A DNA stretch of 25,444 nucleotides from positions 1 to 25,444 of IMG/VR virus record IMGVR_UViG_3300027754_000397. One strand, 5' to 3'. The notes under the pieces were generated by a model, which was not told the origin of the DNA, made no database searches, and saw only the letters and a list, made by a program, of their open reading frames with translations. Position 1 is the stretch's first letter, and the number at the start of each line of letters is the position of its first letter. Source of the DNA: a virus. This document shows positions 6,159-12,985 of this stretch, in pieces. The position numbers and the translations under genes are program-made.

Positions 6159-6359
6159 TTATATCCCAAACAGTTTTTGTACTAGGGTTGCAGCCACACC
6201 AGGACCCAGTAATACGCAGGCAATCACCGCATACAGTAGATACTCGATCTTGGTCATGCGCTTACTGCCATCAGACAGACTCTCGTCAATGCGCTTGTAA
6301 CGCTCATCGCATATAGCAACATGAACTGCTAGTTGTTTATCAGTATCGTCAAGCATCAT
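6159..6359 (-). CDS. XhlA-like small membrane protein (66 aa)
   Basis: A 66-residue protein with the layout of haemolysin XhlA-type phage proteins: a charged N-terminal helix with the pattern DERYKRIDESLSDGSKRMTKIE (about 18-39) followed by one membrane helix (about 40-60). In Bacillus phage PBSX, XhlA works with a holin in host lysis. Two ATG codons stand in tandem at 6359 and 6356; the first overlaps the stop of the preceding gene as ATGA. It opens the lysis cassette after the fibre genes. A cell-surface or lysis-accessory role is inferred from family resemblance. It may also act as a small holin in its own right. Confidence 0.7.
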   Translation of the reverse strand: MMLDDTDKQLAVHVAICDERYKRIDESLSDGSKRMTKIEYLLYAVIACVLLGPGVAATLVQKLFGI

Positions 6360-6514
6360 GCCAACTGCTCATCTGTTGGTTTAGGTAGCGTGTGTTCCCA
6401 TTTAGCAATGTAATCGCCTTTTCCATCGCTGTCGTTTTGCAAACGAATGGTGTCTAAGAAATCCTCAATTGTAAGGCTAGGATATAAAGCCATTATTTTT
6501 TCGTAGAGTGTCAT
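6356..6514 (-). CDS. Small XkdW-like protein (52 aa)
   Basis: A 52-residue frame, ATG 6514 to TGA 6358-6356. The sequence pattern is distinctive: LYPSLTIEDF near the N-terminus, then I-RLQNDSDGKGDYI-KWEH and KPTDEQL at the C-terminus. This resembles the XkdW group of small phage proteins usually found beside tail-fibre genes. The function is not established; tail or fibre assembly is the usual guess. It begins one base after the stop of the C1q-like fibre gene and overlaps the XhlA-like start, linking the fibre and lysis groups. No membrane segment. Confidence 0.7.
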   Translation of the reverse strand: MTLYEKIMALYPSLTIEDFLDTIRLQNDSDGKGDYIAKWEHTLPKPTDEQLA

Positions 6515-6515
6515 G

Positions 6516-7085
6516 TTATGCGCTCCTTACCATTGAACCTTGAAACCATGTAGCAATCGCACTTAGACTCAATGCTTGACCCGTTCCTAAAAGACCATAA
6601 AACTCAACATAATCAGAAGTTCCATTGCAATAAATTAACGCAGAACCACTAGCACTATTTACAACAGATGAGCCTGACATATATGTTGGTCTTTTAAATT
6701 CACTTCCATTTTTATAAAAAGTAATCAATGCGGTACTTGCAGAAACACCCACTTGTAATGCCGCATTAAATTGATAGTATCCTGCAACAGTAGGAAGAAA
6801 TGCGTATGCTGGTGTTGAGCCAACAGTTGCCCCTGTGTTGTTAAAATTTGAGTTGGTATCAAATTCTTCTGTTTGTAACGATATTTTAGTAAAAGTAGCC
6901 CCCGTAAGTGTTTGTGTAGAACTTTGCCAAGCACTAAACGCAGGGGCGGCAGTTGCACCAACAGTAAATCCACCCGTTAGTGTAGATACACCCGTAACCG
7001 CCAATGTTGTGGCAACGGTCTCCGCAGCCGTGTTAACAACGCCTGGGGTGTTAATTCCCGTTGTGCCATTTAGCGTGATAGTCAT
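6516..7085 (-). CDS. C1q/TNF-like receptor-binding fibre protein (189 aa)
   Basis: A 189-residue fibre-tip protein. The frame is open to an ATG at 7130, but the ATG at 7085 has GAGGAG five bases upstream and overlaps the previous stop as ATGA, and it gives an N-terminus (TLNGTTGINTPGVV) matching the 321-residue fibre's SINGTTGI. Residues about 55-189 fit a C1q-like trimeric jelly-roll: the run with KISLQTEEFDTNSNF, then PTVAGYYQFNAALQV, then ITFYKNGSEFKRP and the final strands. Such domains trimerise and bind cell-surface ligands. It is probably an alternative or additional receptor-binding tip attached by the shared N-terminal segment. I see no catalytic residues. Confidence 0.78.
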   Translation of the reverse strand: MTITLNGTTGINTPGVVNTAAETVATTLAVTGVSTLTGGFTVGATAAPAFSAWQSSTQTLTGATFTKISLQTEEFDTNSNFNNTGATVGSTPAYAFLPTVAGYYQFNAALQVGVSASTALITFYKNGSEFKRPTYMSGSSVVNSASGSALIYCNGTSDYVEFYGLLGTGQALSLSAIATWFQGSMVRSA

Positions 7086-7252
7086 ACGTTCTCCTCTGCG
7101 GGTAGTGGTGTGTTGCCTTCGGCAAGCCAAGCAAGGTATTCTTCTCCTGCCTGTCCTTGTGCTGGTAAAGGAATAAAAATATAGTCATCGTTGTTTGTTA
7201 ATTTTTGCACACCACTAATATTACCAATTGGGTTTTTAACTTGTTTGTACAT
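7082..7252 (-). CDS. Small fibre-associated protein (56 aa)
   Basis: A 56-residue frame, ATG 7252 to TGA 7084-7082. It starts one base after the stop of the 321-residue fibre gene and ends in ATGA with the C1q-like fibre gene. The pattern MYKQVKNPIGN at the start and EEYLAWLAEGNTPLPAEE at the end is typical of small proteins encoded after phage tail-fibre genes, some annotated as fibre-assembly or chaperone-like proteins. The C-terminal YLAWLAEGNTP motif is the strongest clue. The role is inferred from neighbours. It has no membrane segment and a high fraction of polar residues. Confidence 0.72.
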   Translation of the reverse strand: MYKQVKNPIGNISGVQKLTNNDDYIFIPLPAQGQAGEEYLAWLAEGNTPLPAEENV

Positions 7253-7253
7253 T

Positions 7254-8219
7254 TTATAACTCCGATGAAGCAGTTACATACTCACTGCTTGTGTTTGCCA
7301 AATAATATGTATCCGCAAGCGCCGTTGCAACTCCTTGAATATTAAAACCTTGAGTTGACCCAGTCTGCACTGTTGGTTGGGCGGAATTAGAAACAGCCCA
7401 TGTACCTACTTTTGTTAATGGACTTGGAGCAATTCTTTTGGCAACTTGGAACGGAATGTATTGCGTTAGTGGTGCGCTTGCCGCACTATAAGCCCTTACA
7501 TAAATACTTTGCCCACCTCCACCAATAATTTCATAATACCTCTGACACAACGCCAACTCAGTACCATACGGGCGATAGTCAAACGATGTGGCAGTTGAGC
7601 CTTTTTCCAACTGCACATTACCAATCGTCCAAGTCAATCCCGCTGTCAATGCGCCAACAGTAAACAAGATTTGTATGCCCGTAGTAGCCGCCGCAGGGAT
7701 GCTAATGTTTGTGGTGAAGTTAGTAACTGTTGCGCTAACTGTAAATGTGCCTGTCGCAATTGATGTAACTGTTGGGCTTGCCAACGAGCCAAAAGTATCC
7801 GCCGTGGTGGTAGCGTAATAAGCCGTCCAAGTGACAGTTGTTAGCGTTGCAGATATAGCCAAATCTGCTGATAGAGTACAAGTAGACCCTGCCAAATCGT
7901 AAGAGTTTTTCTGCTCAATGCGTTGACCAAAGCCTACGGCGGTAACCGATGCCGCACCTGTAAACCTGTATCTGTTTTGAACTGCTCCTGAACCCGCAAC
8001 TTGCTGACCCGTGACGTTAGCACCTGTACAGTACCCATACCATCTATCAACAGAATAAGCTAAAGCCCCCGCCGCAGTAAATGTTTGTGATGCCGCCGCA
8101 TTTCTTTGGTCAACAATCATTGAGCCGTTTAGAATTCTATTCTTGAACCCAAAGGTGCTGGCAGAGTCAAACTGCCCAGCTAGGGTGATGCCCGTTGTGC
8201 CGTTGATTGATACACTCAT
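7254..8219 (-). CDS. Tail fibre / receptor-binding protein (321 aa)
   Basis: A 321-residue fibre protein. The N-terminus (SINGTTGITL) is an attachment-type segment shared with the C1q-like gene downstream. Residues about 24-50 carry FKNRILNGSMIVDQRNA and a later VDRW, which open a carbohydrate-binding beta-sandwich found in many phage fibres. At about 205-230 comes QLEKGSTATSFDYRPYGTELALCQRYYE, the standard end of that domain. The C-terminal 90 residues are a variable, probably receptor-contacting part. AAGGA eight bases ahead of ATG 8219 supports the start. The protein should form part of the adsorption apparatus at the virion tail. No depolymerase active site is evident. Confidence 0.82.
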   Translation of the reverse strand: MSVSINGTTGITLAGQFDSASTFGFKNRILNGSMIVDQRNAAASQTFTAAGALAYSVDRWYGYCTGANVTGQQVAGSGAVQNRYRFTGAASVTAVGFGQRIEQKNSYDLAGSTCTLSADLAISATLTTVTWTAYYATTTADTFGSLASPTVTSIATGTFTVSATVTNFTTNISIPAAATTGIQILFTVGALTAGLTWTIGNVQLEKGSTATSFDYRPYGTELALCQRYYEIIGGGGQSIYVRAYSAASAPLTQYIPFQVAKRIAPSPLTKVGTWAVSNSAQPTVQTGSTQGFNIQGVATALADTYYLANTSSEYVTASSEL

Positions 8220-8228
8220 ATCTTGTCC

Positions 8229-9080
8229 TTATTCGTAAAGAATGTTAATTGAGCCAGCGTCAAAAGTATCTGTGCCGTTGGTAGTGGTGATACGAACTCT
8301 GTCAAAAACACCAGAAAGAGTTAAACCACCACCACCAACATTTGATGTTCCGTTTGGTAAATCGCACAATGTATGGCTCGATACCCAAATGTATCCTGAT
8401 ACGTTTGTAATTACCATATGCCCATTCCTAACAGCGTTAGCGGCGGCATCACGAATATTAAAACCGTTAGTTACTGTATTTGTAGATGTTACGTTGCCAG
8501 TTGCAATATAAGACCCAACACTTGAATAGCCTGTTGTTGTAATGCTTCCAGCACCTATTTGAACTAAAGGGTCAGAAGTTCCATTTGTACTGACACCATT
8601 AAACATCACAGTAATCCGCTTAACCCAAGACGGGATGCTTAAAAAATCCAATCCAACTACTGTAATCGTTGTAGAGGAAACTGTTTGTGATGCGCTAACT
8701 GTATATGTTCCTGCACCGCCTGTGCCTGTGCCAAGAGCCGTGATAACAGTTCCAGCCGTTACGCCCGTACCTGTAATTAACTGACCCACCGCAATAGTTC
8801 CCGTTACGGCAGACGCAGTTAAAGTTGTTGTAGAAATTACGCCAGTAAACGAACAAGTTGCAGTAGATACTGATGTACCCGAAGTAATAACACTTGCGCC
8901 CATTACAGGTGTGCCGCCTATTGTTGGGCTGGTCAGCGTTTTATTTGTTAATGTTTGTGTTGCTGAATCAATTACAACATTACCTGTAACCGCAGGCATC
9001 GTAGCGGTGTAATTTGACGCAGTTGTAGGTGCAACAATCTCGACAGACCCTGCACTTGCTGAGACGAGTTTAACTCCCAT
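8229..9080 (-). CDS. Tail fibre-like protein (283 aa)
   Basis: A 283-residue Thr/Ser/Gly-rich beta protein. The N-terminus contains the fibre pattern [13 protein letters not shown] followed by [14 protein letters not shown] (about 23-57), a repeat typical of phage fibre shafts. Residues about 72-140 are a Gly/Thr-rich module ([14 protein letters not shown], then [11 protein letters not shown]) that recurs in many phage fibres as an inserted domain. The C-terminal part begins [17 protein letters not shown] (about 147-163), the start of a beta-sandwich tip domain. AAGGAG lies five bases before ATG 9080. It follows the T7 gp17-like adapter fibre and probably forms a distal part or alternative tip of the same appendage. 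Confidence 0.78.
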   Translation of the reverse strand: MGVKLVSASAGSVEIVAPTTASNYTATMPAVTGNVVIDSATQTLTNKTLTSPTIGGTPVMGASVITSGTSVSTATCSFTGVISTTTLTASAVTGTIAVGQLITGTGVTAGTVITALGTGTGGAGTYTVSASQTVSSTTITVVGLDFLSIPSWVKRITVMFNGVSTNGTSDPLVQIGAGSITTTGYSSVGSYIATGNVTSTNTVTNGFNIRDAAANAVRNGHMVITNVSGYIWVSSHTLCDLPNGTSNVGGGGLTLSGVFDRVRITTTNGTDTFDAGSINILYE

Positions 9081-9089
9081 AGATACTCC

Positions 9090-10034
9090 TTATAGAACCA
9101 CCCAAGTGCTACCACTTGGAACGGTCACGGTTATTCCCGAATTGAGCGTCAATGGCCCTGCGCTCATTGCGTTCTTGTTTGTTGTGATTGTGTAGTTCAC
9201 ACTAATCGTGATGTCGTTTTCGTAAACAATTGGATTGCCACCACCACCACTAGCACCACCTACACCAGCCCATGCCGTTCCGTTGTATCCCTCAAACTGT
9301 GTATTGGTTGTATTGAATCTAAAAAAACCAGTAGACGCAGGACTATCTCTTTGTGCAGTTGTACCTACTGGTGTGTTTAAAGATCCTGTTGCAGACGTTC
9401 TGTACAAAGCAGAAGCAGCAGAAGCAGAAGCAGAGCTTGCGCTAGAACTTGCAGCAGATGCACTAGCAGACGCAGCACTAGCAGATGTAGATGCAGCACT
9501 AGCACTAGCAGCTGCATTAGCAGCATCAGTAGCTGCAGAGTTAATTGCCCCTACTGTGGTAGTAACTTCTGGGTTACCAGTGGTTGAGTTAAATGACAGC
9601 ACATAGCCAGCCCGACTAGCTTTAACAGGCAATGTCATGTCAATGGATGTTGGATCTGTTACTGGTGCTTTAAGCGCACGATCAGCCTTCTCATCAATTT
9701 GCTGGCTAAAAATTACAAGGCTATCAAACTCATCATTAAGAGTATTGGCAAAAAGATCTCCACCAGTCACAAAATCTGTAGCCCTTTGAATAGCCCTGTC
9801 TCCAGCAATCGTGATGGTGTCTGCATTTGTAGCAGCAACAACCAAGGTAACCGAGCCTGTGCCATTGGCATTGATGGTAACTGTGTAGTTAGTTGTCAGT
9901 GTCAACAGAGTTGTATTCTTGTAAACCAAGATATCGGTGTTGGCCAATATCTCAAAGCTAAAAGAATACGGTCCTACACCAGCGCTGCCTGTGTAGACAA
10001 CCCTGCGTAGTACGTCACTAATTGGATACGCCAT
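9090..10034 (-). CDS. T7 gp17-like tail fibre adapter (314 aa)
   Basis: A 314-residue fibre whose first about 150 residues match the T7 tail-fibre N-terminal domain that docks to the tail: RRVVYTGSAGVGPYSFSF, TTNYTV, then AIQRATDF and NTLNDEFDSL. Residues about 166-210 are an almost pure Ala/Ser coiled-coil shaft. The rest has the fibre motif FFRFNTTNTQFEGYNGTAW (about 238-256), a Gly-rich hinge and a C-terminal strand region ending GSTWVVL. It is far shorter than T7 gp17 (about 553 residues) and lacks its globular tip, so the next genes probably supply receptor binding. The ATG overlaps the previous stop (TAATG). Confidence 0.9.
   Translation of the reverse strand: MAYPISDVLRRVVYTGSAGVGPYSFSFEILANTDILVYKNTTLLTLTTNYTVTINANGTGSVTLVVAATNADTITIAGDRAIQRATDFVTGGDLFANTLNDEFDSLVIFSQQIDEKADRALKAPVTDPTSIDMTLPVKASRAGYVLSFNSTTGNPEVTTTVGAINSAATDAANAAASASAASTSASAASASASAASSSASSASASAASALYRTSATGSLNTPVGTTAQRDSPASTGFFRFNTTNTQFEGYNGTAWAGVGGASGGGGNPIVYENDITISVNYTITTNKNAMSAGPLTLNSGITVTVPSGSTWVVL
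9408..9540. repeat. Degenerate Ala/Ser codon repeat in fibre gene
   Basis: About 130 bases of imperfect short repeats (GCAGAAGCAG-like and GCACTAGCAG-like units on the plus strand) encode the Ala/Ser shaft of the gp17-like fibre. Codons vary between units, so slippage has probably been old rather than recent. Units are mostly multiples of three bases, so length change would keep the reading frame. Confidence 0.7.
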
Positions 10035-12985
10035 TATTTCGCTCCTTGTCCAAATTGTTTAAGGCGCTGTGCCTTATCAGCAATACGTTTCTTGATGTCA
10101 TCTGAGTACATACTATCTTCCATCAGTTTCTTTTTTGCACCTTCAAACACATCGCCAAATACTTTCTTAACTACATTCTGATGAAAGATTAAGTTATCAG
10201 GATTCTTATCTTCTTTCACCACATTAACTGCAGCCATAACCTCAGACTCAAGATTCATTTCTTGATTGGCTATTCTCAGCATCTCATTATATTCTTCAGT
10301 CTTTAATTTGGTAGGAGTTAATATGCCAGTTGTCTCATCTCGTCTACTCACAGTTCTAGCAGGCATAGCCACATTAGCATTAAGCTGAATAAGTGCCTGA
10401 TCAACAGGGCGCTGTGAACCTTCCTTCATGCGGATTGGTGACCATGCAAACTCATGGTATACAGGCTCACTCCAAATATTAAGCATTGGTGGCAATGACT
10501 CGGAAAGCCCTGGTGTTTCAGACTTCCATTTGTTTAACCCATCCATCAAACCTTTGAGGCCAGCAGGCAAATTAGGATCTGCTTGGTAGTCTCTACGCAT
10601 AGGATCTATTTTTTCTTTAGCGCTAGTCACCATACCACTCAATGGCTCAACAGCTTTGAACATTGTGGTTGCGCCAATCTTGGCTATGCCGTTAACCATA
10701 GTAACCAGATGCTCTCTTGTATTGGGTATGTTTCCACCCATCAAAGTAGCAATGTTAGATACGCCTGTCAGGAATGGATGCTCCAACATATAGTTAGCAA
10801 TACCAAAGACTATGCCACCAACGTATGCGTTGACTCGACTGTCATCTTGCTCATACCGTACATAGTCTGCATAATCTGCACCTACACCTTTAAAAGCGCC
10901 TATTGGCTCTGTGCCTTGGTAAGACACAAAGACCTTGCCTGCATAATCTCCTGATCCAAATCGAGTGCCAGGGAATGGAGAAAATACATCTCGTACATCT
11001 TCTTTAATTTTAGAGATATCATAAACATCGCTATACGCTTGCCACCCTTGGCGCTCCATAGCCTGTCGTGTACCCTTGTCACCTGGTCCTGAGCCTGTAA
11101 TTTCACCATTGACAGCAGCCTGGCTATATACATAAAGAACAGCAGAACTAAGACCTAACTTTACGTTGGCCATGTCTGCCTCTTTGCCGCCTGCTTTCAT
11201 GGCTGCATAATAAGACTTAGTGAATGGCGCCAATGGTGTGCGAGAGACAACCTCACCCATAATGTTTACAGGGGTTGCAATGAATGGCATCTGGGTACGC
11301 AAAGCAAAGCCAGTTGCCGTATTGGGTGTTAGACTTGCTTGCAGTTTGCCAGCTGTACCTTCTAGTTTCTGTGTGAAAGTACCAATCTCTGCAAGGTTAG
11401 CTACGTAGTCTGGTGGCTCAAGCAAGAATTGATTGATTGCATCATCTTTGGCTTTGAGTGCATCAGCAATGTTAGAACCACCTTTGAGCGCATCGTCATA
11501 GGTTTGTATTCCAAGTCTTGCAGTTTCAGCAGCCAACTCATATGTGTAGTTAACACCTTTAAAAAACTCATCTGAAGCCATCAGACTTCTGCCAGGCAAA
11601 GTAGTTACATAGTTGATTGCCTTGAGTCCAGATGACAACAATGATCCATCAGCCCTATAGTTAAACAACTCCATGCGGGATTGCTGTCTTGCAATCTTGA
11701 CAGGATCTGTCCAACCCTTTGGTACACCATTAGCAAAAGCATGAGACATTAACTGCAAACCATTTTTGATAGCAGTAGGACTAGATGCCAACATGGTAGG
11801 TACTTCCATTAGCTCATAAGATGTATCACCACCCAAACCAATACCAGCACGTAGATCACCTAGCACCGCAGCGCCAGCACGTTCAGCCATACGATAAGGT
11901 AAAAATACCGTGTTACTTAGTGCATTCTTAATGTGTGTGCCAGGGCGAGACAAGATACCGTTAATGTAAACAGTAAACAGCTTCTCCCAAACATTACCTT
12001 GAGCAGCTTCTTTGATAAGGTTGGCTTTTCCTTCTGGAGTCTTTAAATCCAAATAGGCTTGAGCAAACTTAACCATGTCTGTCTCAGTGCCAAAGTTCTC
12101 AATGATGCTTGTGATGTCTACAGATCCATCTCTAGGTATCCGCATGACAGCCAATGACTGAGCAATATTAGTTTGGTAGCCTTTGACCCCTTGCTGTAAG
12201 ACACTATGAAAGTGGACAGTCTGCGCCATCTCTGCTATTTCAGTTGGAGTGGCTGTTCCATTAGCTACTTTATTGGCAAGTCCATCCAAATTCTTGGCAC
12301 TGGCTACCATTGCATTTAATGCTTTGTATGTGTTATCAGGATTAACCTTTAGTTTTCCTGATGTAATCTCATCAATAAACTTAGGACCAATGCCAGCACC
12401 TTCTGCTGCAGTCTTTACATCATCAAAGGTAATGCGCTTAGTCTCAATGCCTGCCATTTTGTTAATGGTTTCAACAGTAGATTTAACATCTTCTTCTGTA
12501 GCCATCAATGGCAGATTGAATTCCAACTCTGGTGGTTTCTCAAGCGCAGGATCTGTGGTCAGTCTTAAGTCTTTAACTTCTTGACGCTGACTTAGGAAAG
12601 CCTCTGGAGTCATGCCAGGGCGCCCTTGTTTAGCAAGCTCAACCTTGGTAACAACTTTAGCAGGGATAGGAGTGCTGACCCCAATAGCAACGGCAGCTTT
12701 GGTTGTATCTTCAATGGCTGCAGCAGCAATTGCCTCTGGTGTTACTGGTGGAGTAGGAGGCTTGCGTATGTCTACATTCTTAATAGCCTTGGCAATCATG
12801 CCAGGCACAGAGAACAACCCTGCTACTTGTACATCATCTTGCCTAATGTCTTCTGGCACAGTAGGCACAGTAGCATCAATGTTAGGGTCAACCTTTGGCT
12901 GAGTAGCTAAATCAATGCGTTGATCAGTATCAGCTATTTGCTGATTAAGTTTGTCAAGTCGTAAGTCAAGTGGTTGAATAGCCAT
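10034..12985 (-). CDS. Very large LPD38-like internal virion protein (983 aa)
   Basis: A 983-residue protein encoded between the ejection proteins and the fibre. Residues 1-150 are a Pro/Ala-rich lead. About 325-500 is mostly helical with the pattern YINGILSRPGTHIKNALSN. Residues about 555-760 fit the large polyvalent protein-associated domain LPD38: FIATPVNIM, then NGEITGSGPGDKGTR and RQGWQAYS, then later hydrophobic helices around GGIVFGIANYMLEHPFL. In other podoviruses such giant proteins stand where T7 has gp16. I infer an internal-core or DNA-ejection role, perhaps with membrane-inserting helices. No lytic transglycosylase motif like that of T7 gp16 is visible. Start and stop overlap neighbours as TAATG. 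Confidence 0.72.
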   Translation of the reverse strand: MAIQPLDLRLDKLNQQIADTDQRIDLATQPKVDPNIDATVPTVPEDIRQDDVQVAGLFSVPGMIAKAIKNVDIRKPPTPPVTPEAIAAAAIEDTTKAAVAIGVSTPIPAKVVTKVELAKQGRPGMTPEAFLSQRQEVKDLRLTTDPALEKPPELEFNLPLMATEEDVKSTVETINKMAGIETKRITFDDVKTAAEGAGIGPKFIDEITSGKLKVNPDNTYKALNAMVASAKNLDGLANKVANGTATPTEIAEMAQTVHFHSVLQQGVKGYQTNIAQSLAVMRIPRDGSVDITSIIENFGTETDMVKFAQAYLDLKTPEGKANLIKEAAQGNVWEKLFTVYINGILSRPGTHIKNALSNTVFLPYRMAERAGAAVLGDLRAGIGLGGDTSYELMEVPTMLASSPTAIKNGLQLMSHAFANGVPKGWTDPVKIARQQSRMELFNYRADGSLLSSGLKAINYVTTLPGRSLMASDEFFKGVNYTYELAAETARLGIQTYDDALKGGSNIADALKAKDDAINQFLLEPPDYVANLAEIGTFTQKLEGTAGKLQASLTPNTATGFALRTQMPFIATPVNIMGEVVSRTPLAPFTKSYYAAMKAGGKEADMANVKLGLSSAVLYVYSQAAVNGEITGSGPGDKGTRQAMERQGWQAYSDVYDISKIKEDVRDVFSPFPGTRFGSGDYAGKVFVSYQGTEPIGAFKGVGADYADYVRYEQDDSRVNAYVGGIVFGIANYMLEHPFLTGVSNIATLMGGNIPNTREHLVTMVNGIAKIGATTMFKAVEPLSGMVTSAKEKIDPMRRDYQADPNLPAGLKGLMDGLNKWKSETPGLSESLPPMLNIWSEPVYHEFAWSPIRMKEGSQRPVDQALIQLNANVAMPARTVSRRDETTGILTPTKLKTEEYNEMLRIANQEMNLESEVMAAVNVVKEDKNPDNLIFHQNVVKKVFGDVFEGAKKKLMEDSMYSDDIKKRIADKAQRLKQFGQGAK

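Noticed and set aside
5708-6169. 153-residue minus-strand frame overlapping the tail-anchored protein gene
   Set aside because: Shifted frame of the 234-residue gene; the latter has coherent coiled coil and membrane segments and fits the operon spacing.
9235-9606. 123-residue Ala/Leu-rich plus-strand frame
   Set aside because: Produced by the Ala/Ser codon repeat of the fibre gene on the opposite strand.
6516-10034. Diversity-generating retroelement, considered because of BPP-1-like neighbours
   Set aside because: No reverse transcriptase and no template/variable repeat pair with adenine-specific differences is seen in the window.
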